DNA of 63,172 nucleotides, from contig CAZTUA010000038.1 in the NCBI GenBank assembly GCA_964616545.1, positions 1 through 63,172 of the forward strand, in the 5' to 3' direction. The notes under the pieces are model-generated. The model searched no databases. It was not told the origin of the DNA and saw nothing but the letters and a program-made list of their open reading frames with translations. This document shows, piece after piece, positions 42,324 through 50,104 of this stretch; within the stretch, counting starts at the first letter, position 1, and the number at the start of each line of letters is the position of its first letter. The position numbers and the translations under genes are program-made. This stretch comes from JAQVEM01 sp964616545 (lineage in GTDB: Bacteria; Actinomycetota; Humimicrobiia; Humimicrobiales; Humimicrobiaceae).

Positions 42324-43769
42324 ATGAAAGAAAAAATTATAAAATTTGGAACCGACGGGTGGAGAGGCGTAATAGCTGATGAGTTTACTGTCAAAGGAGT
42401 GAGAATTGTATCACAGGCAGTCAGCAACTATCTAAAGAAGAAAGTGTCCGGAGGCAGGAAGCCTTTTGCAGTACTGGGATATGACACAAGATTTCTTTCT
42501 GAAAGATTTGCACAGGAGGCAGCCGGCGTCTTTGCGAGAAATAATATAAAAGCCCATCTTTCTGATAGAATTATCACATCACCCATGCTTTCTTATGCTG
42601 TGGCTGAGAGGAAGGCCGATCTGGGAATAATGATAACCGCCAGCCATAACCCCTATCAGTATAATGGATATAAAATCAAGGGGCCATTCGGGGGTTCGGC
42701 AACCATGGACATAATAAGAGAAGTTGAAAAAGAAGTGGATGAGGTGCTTGGAAATAAGGCAAAATATGAGAAATTATTAAATTCTGCTGATGCTGGTACA
42801 GACGATGTCAGGAGAGTTGATTTTCTTACCGGCTACAGGAAGAATATTCTGGGACAGATAAACGGCGACATTATAGAAGGCTTTGATTTCGGCCTGCTGC
42901 TGGAGCCTATGTACGGCGCAGCGCAGGGCATATTCAGAGAAATTCTTCAGACATTCAACCCTGGAAACCTGACAGAGATACATTCAATTCTAAACCCTGC
43001 TTTTGGCGGGATAAGCCCCGAACCTATCGGGGACAACCTCGCCGAGGCAAAAGAAATCCTTAAGGAGAAAAAATGCAAGATGGCCATCTGCCTTGACGGT
43101 GATGGGGATAGAATAGCGCTTCTTGGAGAAAACGGCAATTACATAAGCTCCCACCATATTTATGCCATGGTTTTATGGTATCTGGCAGGCATAAAGAAGG
43201 CAAAGGGCAGGGTTATAAAATCAGTAAACCTTTCTTCGATAATCGACAGAATATGTTTAAAATATGATCAGGAACTCATGGAAACTCCTGTGGGGTTTAA
43301 ATATATAGCCGAAGAGATTTTAAAGGGCGGAGTTATTATGGGCGGTGAAGAAAGCGGCGGCCTCTGGGCAGGCGGAATTATTCCGGAAAGAGACGGAATA
43401 TTGATGGGCCTGAAAATTTTAGAGATGGTATGCAGTCTGGATATGACTGTAAACCAGGTTCTTGATGAGATTTATAATGAATGTGGATATTTTGTTTTTG
43501 ATAGAATTGATTATGAAATTAATCCTGCGCAGAAAGATAGACTAAAATCCCTTCTGGAAGAGGGTATTCCTGAAACGTTAAAAAAAGCGGGCGCCGGAAA
43601 AGTCATAACAATTGATGGTTATAAATATATTATTGATGAGGGAAGCTGGATAATGATAAGGCCGTCGGGTACCGAGGCGGTAGTCAGGGTGTATGCCGAG
43701 GGCGAGAACGAGGAAAAAGTAAAATACCTTCAGGGACTTGGCAGAGAAATAATAGACAGTTTATCTTAA
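42324..43769 (+). CDS. manB: Phosphomannomutase/phosphoglucomutase
   Basis: A 481-residue alpha-D-phosphohexomutase. FGTDGWRG at the N-terminus, MITASHNPYQYNGYK with the phosphoserine, LDGDGDRIA as the Mg loop, GGEESGGLW as the sugar-specificity loop and MIRPSGTEAVVRVY as the phosphate-binding C-terminal domain are all in place. It should interconvert Man-6-P and Man-1-P, feeding the guanylyltransferase. The name manB is by pathway context; glucose specificity cannot be excluded because the E-E-S-G loop is shared. Confidence 0.87.
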   Translation: MKEKIIKFGTDGWRGVIADEFTVKGVRIVSQAVSNYLKKKVSGGRKPFAVLGYDTRFLSERFAQEAAGVFARNNIKAHLSDRIITSPMLSYAVAERKADLGIMITASHNPYQYNGYKIKGPFGGSATMDIIREVEKEVDEVLGNKAKYEKLLNSADAGTDDVRRVDFLTGYRKNILGQINGDIIEGFDFGLLLEPMYGAAQGIFREILQTFNPGNLTEIHSILNPAFGGISPEPIGDNLAEAKEILKEKKCKMAICLDGDGDRIALLGENGNYISSHHIYAMVLWYLAGIKKAKGRVIKSVNLSSIIDRICLKYDQELMETPVGFKYIAEEILKGGVIMGGEESGGLWAGGIIPERDGILMGLKILEMVCSLDMTVNQVLDEIYNECGYFVFDRIDYEINPAQKDRLKSLLEEGIPETLKKAGAGKVITIDGYKYIIDEGSWIMIRPSGTEAVVRVYAEGENEEKVKYLQGLGREIIDSLS

Positions 43770-43878
43770 AGAGGAGAAGTATCTGAAACAGGGAATATTC
43801 AAATGAATATTTATAGACCGGTACTCTGAAAAAATATAACTGCAAACATTTATATAACATTAAAGAGAGGTATCTATC

Positions 43879-44949
43879 ATGAATATCCTGGATAATCTTC
43901 AAAAGATTGCCGAAATTGACAGTGAAGGGATGCTGGAAACAGAAGAAAAATTTTACCCTCAGCTGCTCGGAGCGAGAGAAATTGCAGCAGGTGCTGACCT
44001 TGAAAAAATAAAAGGAAAAAAATTTAAGGGAATTGCTTTTTCGGGCATGGGGGGTTCCGGTTTCGCAGGAGATATTATCAAGGCATTGATAAGAGATGAT
44101 ATTGATATACCTGTCGAAATAGTAAAGGGATACAATCTCCCCTCTTTTATAAAAGAGGGATGGCTTGTTGTTTCAATAAGTTATTCGGGAAATACAGAAG
44201 AAACAATTTCTTCAACAAAACAGGCGCTGGAACGAGGATGCGAGGTTGCAGGAATATGCTCGGGCGGAGAGCTGGAAAAAATCTGCACGGCCGGCGGAAA
44301 AACTATGATGAAGATACCTCCTGGAATGCAGCCAAGGGGTGCAATCGGCTACCTGTTTTTACCAGCGTACCTTATGCTGGATGATTTAAATATAATAAGA
44401 ATACCGCCGGAAGACATAGAAGAAGCTTTGAATTTAATAAAAGAAAAATCTGTACTGTATTCAAGAGAAACAGGAAGTGAGAGTAATCCTGCAAAAAAGC
44501 TCGCTCTTGAGATTTCGGATAAACTGCCCATTGTATATGGAACGGACGGAATATTAAGTGCTGTTGCCTACAGGTTAAAATGCGAGATAAATGAAAATTC
44601 AAAAACTCCATGCTGGTGCAATGAGTTTCCGGAATTGAATCATAATGAAACCGTAGGCTGGGAAAGGCTAAAAGGCATCACAAAAAATTTCATAATTCTG
44701 GCCCTGAGGGAGGAAGATGAAAATGCAAGAATCAGGGCGAGGATAGATATAACTTTAGGCCTTATAAAAAATAATGCAGGCAGTATAGTGGAAATACCGG
44801 CGGAAGGAAAATCAAAACTGGCAAAGGTTCTCTCAACGATATATCTAGGAGATATAGCCAGCGTGTATCTGGCACTTTTATACGGGGTAAACCCAAGTCC
44901 GGTTGAAAAAATAGAATCGCTTAAAGCAGAGCTTAAAAAGATTAAGTAA
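43879..44949 (+). CDS. Bifunctional phosphoglucose/phosphomannose isomerase (SIS domain)
   Basis: A 356-residue protein of the archaeal/actinobacterial PGI/PMI group. The tandem SIS fold has FSGMGGSGFAGDIIKAL, VVSISYSGNTEETIS and GIGYLF-like MQPRGAIGYLFLP; NEFPELNHNETVGW carries the catalytic Glu and His. It should turn fructose-6-P into mannose-6-P, the first step of the GDP-mannose branch. AGAGAGG ahead of ATG 43879 is the ribosome site. The gap upstream (43770-43878) holds only a small AATATT/AATATT hairpin. The order phosphomannomutase, this isomerase, ahcY is like that in Actinobacteria. Confidence 0.85.
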   Translation: MNILDNLQKIAEIDSEGMLETEEKFYPQLLGAREIAAGADLEKIKGKKFKGIAFSGMGGSGFAGDIIKALIRDDIDIPVEIVKGYNLPSFIKEGWLVVSISYSGNTEETISSTKQALERGCEVAGICSGGELEKICTAGGKTMMKIPPGMQPRGAIGYLFLPAYLMLDDLNIIRIPPEDIEEALNLIKEKSVLYSRETGSESNPAKKLALEISDKLPIVYGTDGILSAVAYRLKCEINENSKTPCWCNEFPELNHNETVGWERLKGITKNFIILALREEDENARIRARIDITLGLIKNNAGSIVEIPAEGKSKLAKVLSTIYLGDIASVYLALLYGVNPSPVEKIESLKAELKKIK

Positions 44950-45007
44950 AATTAAATTAAATAACAAATAACAGGCGGAATAAACAGGCCTGGAAAGGAA
45001 TGCGGTA

Positions 45008-46264
45008 ATGGAATTTGACGTAAAAGATATCAATCTGGCCGGAGATGGCAGGAATAAAATAGAATGGGCTGCTATTGAAATGCCGGTACTGAGAGGAATA
45101 AGGGAAGATTTCTCCAGAAAAAAACCTTTAAAAGGATTAACCCTGGGAGCATGCCTGCATGTTACCTCGGAAACTGCAAATCTTATGATTACTTTAAAAG
45201 AGGGAGGGGCAAATGTATCTTTATGTGCTTCCAATCCTTTAAGTACGCAGGATGATGTTGCAGCTTCACTTGTAAAAGATTTTAAAATAAGTGTATTTGC
45301 AATCAAAGGCGAGGATAACAGAACCTACTACAGTCACATAAACAGTGTCCTTGATACAGGTCCGCAGATTTCAATGGATGACGGAGCGGATTTAATTTCA
45401 ACCATTCACAGCAAAAGAAAAGAATTGTTCGGAAAAATCTACGGCGGTACCGAAGAAACAACGACAGGTGTGATAAGACTCAAGAGCATGGAGAAAAAAG
45501 GTGTTCTTTATTACCCTATTATTGCCGTAAACGATGCCAGAACAAAACATTTTTTTGACAACCGTTACGGAACAGGCCAGAGCACAATTGATGGAATCCT
45601 GAGGGCGACCAATATTCTCCTTGCAGGTAAAAGATTCGTGGTGGCCGGTTATGGCTGGTGCGGCAAAGGCGTGGCAGCAAGAGCGAAGGGCATGGGCGCT
45701 TCCGTTATAATACTCGAGGTGGACCCTTTAAGAGCGCTTGAAGCCAGGCTGGACGGGTTTGATGTTATGAGCTCAGCGGAAGCTGCAAAAAAAGGTGATA
45801 TTTTCTTATCAGTTACGGGCAATAAAAATGTAATAGGCAGAGATATCATAAAAAACTGCGGGGATAATGTAATTCTGGCCAACTCCGGGCATTTTGATGC
45901 CGAGATAGATTTAAGTTACCTTAAAGCCAGCAGCAAATCAAAAAGAAAGGTAAGGCCTTTTGTTGAAGAATATCTTATGAAAGACGGCAGGAGAATATAT
46001 GTGCTTGCGGAAGGAAGGCTTGTAAATCTGGGAGCGGCAGAGGGCCATCCGGCAAGTGTAATGGACATGAGCTTTGCCAATCAGGCTTTGAGTGCAAAAT
46101 ACATTTTTGAAAACAGCAAAAATCTTTCAAAAAAAGTTTACCCGGTTCCAGAGGAAATTGATAAAAAGATAGCAGAGCTGAAACTGGAGAGTATGGGAGT
46201 TACAATAGACAGGTTAACAAAGGAGCAGGAGGAATATCTCAATTCATGGGAAATCGGAACATAG
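45008..46264 (+). CDS. ahcY: Adenosylhomocysteinase (S-adenosylhomocysteine hydrolase)
   Basis: Splits SAH into adenosine and homocysteine, keeping methyltransferases free of product inhibition. A 418-residue enzyme of the shorter type without the 40-residue insert of some bacterial/eukaryotic forms. CLHVTSETANLMITL, YGGTEETTTGV, NDARTKHFFDNRYGTGQST (active-site Asp/Asn and Lys region), VVAGYGWCGKGVA (NAD loop) and EGRLVNLGAAEGHPASVMDMSF (C-terminal His loop) are present. AAGGAATG before ATG 45008. It overlaps mtnA by 19 bases. Substrate SAH would come from the methyltransferase and radical SAM enzymes. Confidence 0.95.
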   Translation: MEFDVKDINLAGDGRNKIEWAAIEMPVLRGIREDFSRKKPLKGLTLGACLHVTSETANLMITLKEGGANVSLCASNPLSTQDDVAASLVKDFKISVFAIKGEDNRTYYSHINSVLDTGPQISMDDGADLISTIHSKRKELFGKIYGGTEETTTGVIRLKSMEKKGVLYYPIIAVNDARTKHFFDNRYGTGQSTIDGILRATNILLAGKRFVVAGYGWCGKGVAARAKGMGASVIILEVDPLRALEARLDGFDVMSSAEAAKKGDIFLSVTGNKNVIGRDIIKNCGDNVILANSGHFDAEIDLSYLKASSKSKRKVRPFVEEYLMKDGRRIYVLAEGRLVNLGAAEGHPASVMDMSFANQALSAKYIFENSKNLSKKVYPVPEEIDKKIAELKLESMGVTIDRLTKEQEEYLNSWEIGT

Positions 46265-47340
46265 ATTCCAGCCATACTCCGGAAAGCAGCGTATGCACGC
46301 TCAAATGGGAAAATAACACCCTGAAGTTAATAGATCAGAGAAAACTTCCGTTCGAGGAAATATATGTGAGCTGCAAAACAGCCGTGTGCGTGGCTGATGC
46401 CATTAAAAATATGGTTGTAAGGGGAGCGCCTGCAATAGGAGTGGCAGCTGCTTACGGCATTGCCCTGGCTGCACTAAATTTTAAGGGGAATGATAAAGAG
46501 AAGTTTATCCGGCATATAAATAAAAGCACGGAACTGCTGGCCGGAACCAGGCCAACGGCAGTGAATCTTTTCTGGGCTCTTGACAGGATGAAAAAGGTGC
46601 TTTCTGCAGGCGGGAATCCGGGGATAGGCAAAATAAGAGATAATCTGATAAAAGAAGCCAGAGCAATTGAAGAGCATGATATTGAAGTCAATATGGAAAT
46701 TGGCCGCAACGGATTAGAGCTTTTTAAGAAGGCGGATAAAAAAATTAAAATCCTGACACACTGCAATGCAGGGGCTCTTGCCACCTCGGGCTATGGCACT
46801 GCTCTTGGAGTAATAAGGAGCCTTAACAGAGAGAAAAAACTCGGCAGTGTAATAGTAGGCGAGACCAGGCCCTTTCTTCAGGGTGCGAGGCTCACTGCCT
46901 GGGAGCTTTACCGGGACAGGATACCTTTTTTTATCATATCTGATAATATGGCAGGATATTTTATGGCAGGGGGAGAAGTTGATGCAGTCCTGGTGGGTGC
47001 GGATAGAATAGCATCAAACGGAGATACCGCCAATAAAATAGGAACACTGGGCCTTTCTATTCTCGCTAATTATTACAGAATACCATTTTATATTGCGGCT
47101 CCGGTTTCAACTGTTGATATAAAAATAAAAAGCGGAGATAATATACCCATAGAATTCAGGGAAAAAAGAGAAGTAAGAGAGATTTCGGGTAAAATTATTA
47201 TTCCGGAATTTATGCAGGTGGAAAATCCTGCTTTTGATGTTACTCCGGCCGGTAATATAACTGCTATAATTACCGAGAGAGGCGTAATATATCCGCCTTA
47301 TAAAAAAAATATTTTTAAAATATTTAATAAAGAGAGTTAA
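46246..47340 (+). CDS. mtnA: S-methyl-5-thioribose-1-phosphate isomerase
   Basis: An aldose-ketose isomerase of methionine salvage, 364 residues. VVRGAPAIGVAAAYG, GTRPTAVNLFWALDRM, LTHCNAGALATSGYGTALG (catalytic Cys) and LVGADRIASNGDTANKIGT (catalytic Asp) identify the family rather than the related eIF2B/ribose-1,5-bisphosphate isomerases. ATG 46246 lies inside ahcY, with GGAGGAA nine bases upstream. No other salvage genes (mtnN/mtnP, mtnK) are in view, so whether the pathway continues is unknown; pairing with ahcY suggests recycling of both SAM by-products. Confidence 0.92.
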   Translation: MGNRNIDSSHTPESSVCTLKWENNTLKLIDQRKLPFEEIYVSCKTAVCVADAIKNMVVRGAPAIGVAAAYGIALAALNFKGNDKEKFIRHINKSTELLAGTRPTAVNLFWALDRMKKVLSAGGNPGIGKIRDNLIKEARAIEEHDIEVNMEIGRNGLELFKKADKKIKILTHCNAGALATSGYGTALGVIRSLNREKKLGSVIVGETRPFLQGARLTAWELYRDRIPFFIISDNMAGYFMAGGEVDAVLVGADRIASNGDTANKIGTLGLSILANYYRIPFYIAAPVSTVDIKIKSGDNIPIEFREKREVREISGKIIIPEFMQVENPAFDVTPAGNITAIITERGVIYPPYKKNIFKIFNKES

Positions 47341-47354
47341 ATAACAGGAAGTGA

Positions 47355-48503
47355 ATTATTATCAGCGCTGAAAAAAATAAAGCAATGGTACTGGCAGCCG
47401 GCCTTGGAACAAGACTCAGGCCGCTTACAGACCTTATATCAAAGCCGATGGCTCCTATAGTCAACAGACCGGTCATGGAGCATATTATAAGGCTGCTGGC
47501 AAAACATAATTTTACCGATATAGTATGCAATCTCCACTGGTATCCGGATGAAATAAGAAATTATTTCATAGACGGCTCCAGGTGGGGAGTAAATATTGTT
47601 TATTCATATGAAAAAAAACTTCTTGGAACTGCGGGCGGAGTGAAGAATGTAGAAGATTTTTTTGGAGATAACACATTTCTGGTAATAAGCGGCGATGCGC
47701 TGACAGATATTGATTTAACAGCAGCAGCAGAGTTCCATAAAAGCAAGGGCGGCGTTGCCACTCTTATTCTTACTGAAGTTGATGATACATCACAGTACGG
47801 TGTGGTACTGGTAGATAAAAATAACAAAATAAAAGGATTCCAGGAAAAACCTTTAAGCGGGGAAGCGAAATCAAACCTTGCCAACAGCGGAATATATTTC
47901 TTTGAACCGGAAATATTTGATTACATGCCCCCGAGGGGAAATTTCAGCGATTTTGGTAAAAATATTTTCCCGGATTTATTAAATAAAAATATTGTATATT
48001 ATGGCTACCGCCACGACCAGTACTGGAATGATGTGGGGAGCCTTGACGAGTACCAGCAGGGTAATTTTGATGCTCTTGAGGGCAAAGTCAATGTGAATAT
48101 TCCCGGGAAAAAAATAAAAGAGGGGGTCTGGGTCGGGAAAAACTGCAAGATTCAGGAAGGTGTAATTATAATTCCTCCGGTATGTATCGGGGATAACTGT
48201 ACCATAAAAAAAGACGCAAAACTGTTTGGTCCGATAATTCTTGGAGACAATACGGTTGTAGATGAAAGGGCGGTATTATACAGAGGAATAAAATGGGGCA
48301 GCGGTTATGTCGGCAAGGATACTTCTCTGATAGGGGCCATTATAGGATATGACGCAAAAATAAACGACAAGGTCTCAATCCTGGAAAAGGCAGTGATAGG
48401 TTCCAAAAGCGTTATAAAGGATGGAATAAAAATTCATCCAAGCGTAAAAATCATGTCAAATGAAATAATTGATATTGATACAGAAAATACCGAAAAAAGT
48501 TAA
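47355..48503 (+). CDS. Sugar nucleotidyltransferase with left-handed beta helix, ATT start
   Basis: Same design as the 40158 product: an N-terminal nucleotidyltransferase domain (MVLAAGLGTRLRPLTDLISK loop, ISGDALTDID metal Asp, QEKPLSGEAKSNLANSGIY) and C-terminal hexapeptide repeats, ending with a modified, longer beta helix. The first ATG, 47385, would remove the first half of the opening beta strand (normally M-K-A-M-x-L-A-A-G). In frame, the nine or ten codons upstream are ATT ATT ATC AGC GCT GAA AAA AAT AAA GCA after a TGA, with no ATG, GTG or TTG. AGGAAGTGA ends one base before ATT 47355. I take ATT 47355 or 47358 as start (382/381 residues). The substrate may be Man-1-P or Glc-1-P. Confidence 0.8.
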   Translation: MIISAEKNKAMVLAAGLGTRLRPLTDLISKPMAPIVNRPVMEHIIRLLAKHNFTDIVCNLHWYPDEIRNYFIDGSRWGVNIVYSYEKKLLGTAGGVKNVEDFFGDNTFLVISGDALTDIDLTAAAEFHKSKGGVATLILTEVDDTSQYGVVLVDKNNKIKGFQEKPLSGEAKSNLANSGIYFFEPEIFDYMPPRGNFSDFGKNIFPDLLNKNIVYYGYRHDQYWNDVGSLDEYQQGNFDALEGKVNVNIPGKKIKEGVWVGKNCKIQEGVIIIPPVCIGDNCTIKKDAKLFGPIILGDNTVVDERAVLYRGIKWGSGYVGKDTSLIGAIIGYDAKINDKVSILEKAVIGSKSVIKDGIKIHPSVKIMSNEIIDIDTENTEKS

Positions 48504-49182
48504 TAAAAAATTTATAGATATTTTAAAAGATACTTTTATCCCTCCGCTATGTGTTGCCTGCGGGAAGATTACTCCGGAACTGCTCTGCCGGCAATGTATA
48601 TCCAGAATTAAGGTGCCCGGTAATGCGGTATGCAGCTTCTGCGGGAAGCCTCTTTATGAAAATGAAAGAAATGACAGAGGGTGCAGTTTTTGCAAAAAGG
48701 AGAATTTTAATTTTTACAGGCACAGGAGTTTTGCCCTGTACAGCGGGGAGATTAAGAACGTGATAAGAAAATATAAATATAATAAAATATACGGCTTAAA
48801 AGAGGTTATCAGTTTATTATTGGAGCGTGCATACAGCCTGAATTACATATATGAGAAAATTGATTATATGGAAACAGTTCCGGGCAGGCACATGAATGAG
48901 TTATGCTGTTCATTGTCGGGGTTAATTAAAATCCCATTTGCTGGTAATATATTAAAGATAAAGAGAATTGCAAAACAGCAGGGTCTGGACTTTACACAGA
49001 GAAGAAATAATATAAAGGAGGCGTTCAAGGTTAAGAACCCTCTCATGTATTACAGAAAAAATATATTGCTCATAGATGATGTATGGACAACGGGGAGCAC
49101 CCTGGACGAAATTTCCCGTATTTTAAAGAAAGCCGGTGCTGATAAAATTTATTTATTAACCCTGGCAAGAGGGATACCATGA
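48469..49182 (+). CDS. ComF-family phosphoribosyltransferase-like protein
   Basis: A 237-residue ComF/GntX-type protein. Two zinc-binding clusters near the N-terminus (PPLCVACGKITPELLCRQC, CSFCGKPL ... CSFC) and a PRPP loop, NILLIDDVWTTGSTLDE, near the C-terminus are diagnostic; QQGLDFTQRRNNIKEAF is the ComF-typical middle segment. ComF helps in natural DNA uptake or in nucleotide scavenging. The start is unclear: TTG 48469 or 48475, both inside the upstream gene and without a ribosome site. Position before hpf and secA is as in Actinobacteria. Confidence 0.82.
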   Translation: MILIQKIPKKVNKKFIDILKDTFIPPLCVACGKITPELLCRQCISRIKVPGNAVCSFCGKPLYENERNDRGCSFCKKENFNFYRHRSFALYSGEIKNVIRKYKYNKIYGLKEVISLLLERAYSLNYIYEKIDYMETVPGRHMNELCCSLSGLIKIPFAGNILKIKRIAKQQGLDFTQRRNNIKEAFKVKNPLMYYRKNILLIDDVWTTGSTLDEISRILKKAGADKIYLLTLARGIP

Positions 49183-49400
49183 AAACACCAAAGCTAAAGG
49201 GGACCGTAAAATGGTTCAGCCCGGAAAATGGGTTTGGTTATATAGAAGCTGAAGAGAAAAATATGGGTGATTTTTTTGTTGAATATTCTTCCATATTGAT
49301 AGAAGGTTTTAAAGTTTTACATAAAGGCCAGAAAGTGGAATTTGAAGCCGGTAAAGACGACAGGGGCAATATTGCAAAAAAGGTATCGGTAACAGGATAG
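49179..49400 (+). CDS. Cold-shock-domain protein
   Basis: A 73-residue RNA/DNA-binding beta-barrel. GTVKWFSPENGFGYIEAE is RNP1-like (KGFGFI in standard CspA, here NGFGYI), FFVEYSSI stands in for RNP2 (VFVHYS), where His is replaced by Glu, and QKVEFEAGKDDRGNIAKKV closes the barrel. The RNP2 change is unusual but aromatic residues remain. The ATG overlaps the comF TGA, so translation is coupled. It may act as an RNA chaperone; placement before hpf suggests a link to translation control. Confidence 0.82.
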   Translation: MKTPKLKGTVKWFSPENGFGYIEAEEKNMGDFFVEYSSILIEGFKVLHKGQKVEFEAGKDDRGNIAKKVSVTG

Positions 49401-49440
49401 CTCTGGTTCAATTTTATTCCTGATACGAAGGAGAGAAAAA

Positions 49441-49509
49441 ATTTTTAAGCTGCCTGACACGGACTTTTTTAGAGAATTAAAACATGTTAAAAATAAGGAG
49501 GCAATATAG
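49441..49509 (+). CDS. Candidate ATT-started small ORF (22 aa) before hpf
   Basis: AAGGAG (49428-49433) sits seven bases before ATT 49441, an ideal spacing, but no ATG, GTG or TTG follows. From this ATT an open frame of 22 codons (starting IFKLPDTDFF) ends in TAG that overlaps the GTG of hpf by one base (TAGTG). A perfect ribosome site with nothing else to serve makes a coupled leader peptide plausible. The product resembles nothing I know. Chance cannot be excluded for so short a frame. Confidence 0.35.
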   Translation: MFKLPDTDFFRELKHVKNKEAI

Positions 49510-50075
49510 TGGAATTTATTATTAAAAGCAAAAATATAGAACTGGATGAAAAGATACGCAGTTATGCTGAAAAGAAAATTAAAAGCAGGATAGTAAAAAT
49601 TCTGGATAGAGTAACAAAAACCGAGGTTAAGTTTGTATTCGAAAAAAATCCGAGAATCAATTTAAACAATAAAGCGGAAGTAACGGTTTTTGCGGCAGGT
49701 TCGGTCATAAGAGCAGCTGATTCCGGAACAGATGTTTTTGAAGCGATTGATAAAGTCAACAGCAAGCTGGAAAGATTGATAAAAAAATATAAAGAAAAAC
49801 TGGTCAGCAGGGGCCGGAAGAATAACAACCGCAGGGTATTTGATGAGAACATAAAAAATATTACGGAAACCAGAAGTGCAGATGAAAAGATAAGGGACTC
49901 GATAGTAAAGGTAAAAACTTTTGCATTAAAGCCGATACCTCCGGAAGAAGCAGTACTGGAAATGGAGCTGCTCGGACATGATTTTTATGTTTTTATCAAT
50001 TCTGACAGCGGGAGGACCGCAGTTGTTTACCGCAGAAAAGATAAAAATTATGGCCTGATAGAACCTTCTGCGTGA
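49509..50075 (+). CDS. hpf: Ribosome hibernation promoting factor, long form
   Basis: A 188-residue two-domain protein. The N-terminal ~100 residues are the ribosome-binding HPF/YfiA fold (MEFIIKSKNIELDEKIRSYAEKKI, then VFEAIDKVNSKLERLIKKY). A charged linker leads to the C-terminal dimerisation domain, RSADEKIRDSIVKVKTF and HDFYVFINSDSGRTAVVYRR. Long HPF makes 100S ribosome dimers in resting cells. The start is GTG 49509, with AAGGAGG eight bases before it. It precedes secA, as in many Gram-positive genomes. Confidence 0.93.
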   Translation: MEFIIKSKNIELDEKIRSYAEKKIKSRIVKILDRVTKTEVKFVFEKNPRINLNNKAEVTVFAAGSVIRAADSGTDVFEAIDKVNSKLERLIKKYKEKLVSRGRKNNNRRVFDENIKNITETRSADEKIRDSIVKVKTFALKPIPPEEAVLEMELLGHDFYVFINSDSGRTAVVYRRKDKNYGLIEPSA

Positions 50076-50104
50076 TTAAAATAATTTTAAAAAGGTAAAG
50101 ACAT

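Noticed and set aside
43795..43812. AATATT/AATATT hairpin and tiny ORFs before the isomerase gene
   Set aside because: A short AT-only stem and frames of 7-8 codons are expected by chance in this composition.
44950..45007. SAH or SAM riboswitch before ahcY
   Set aside because: Only 58 bases, A-rich, with no stems or known consensus.
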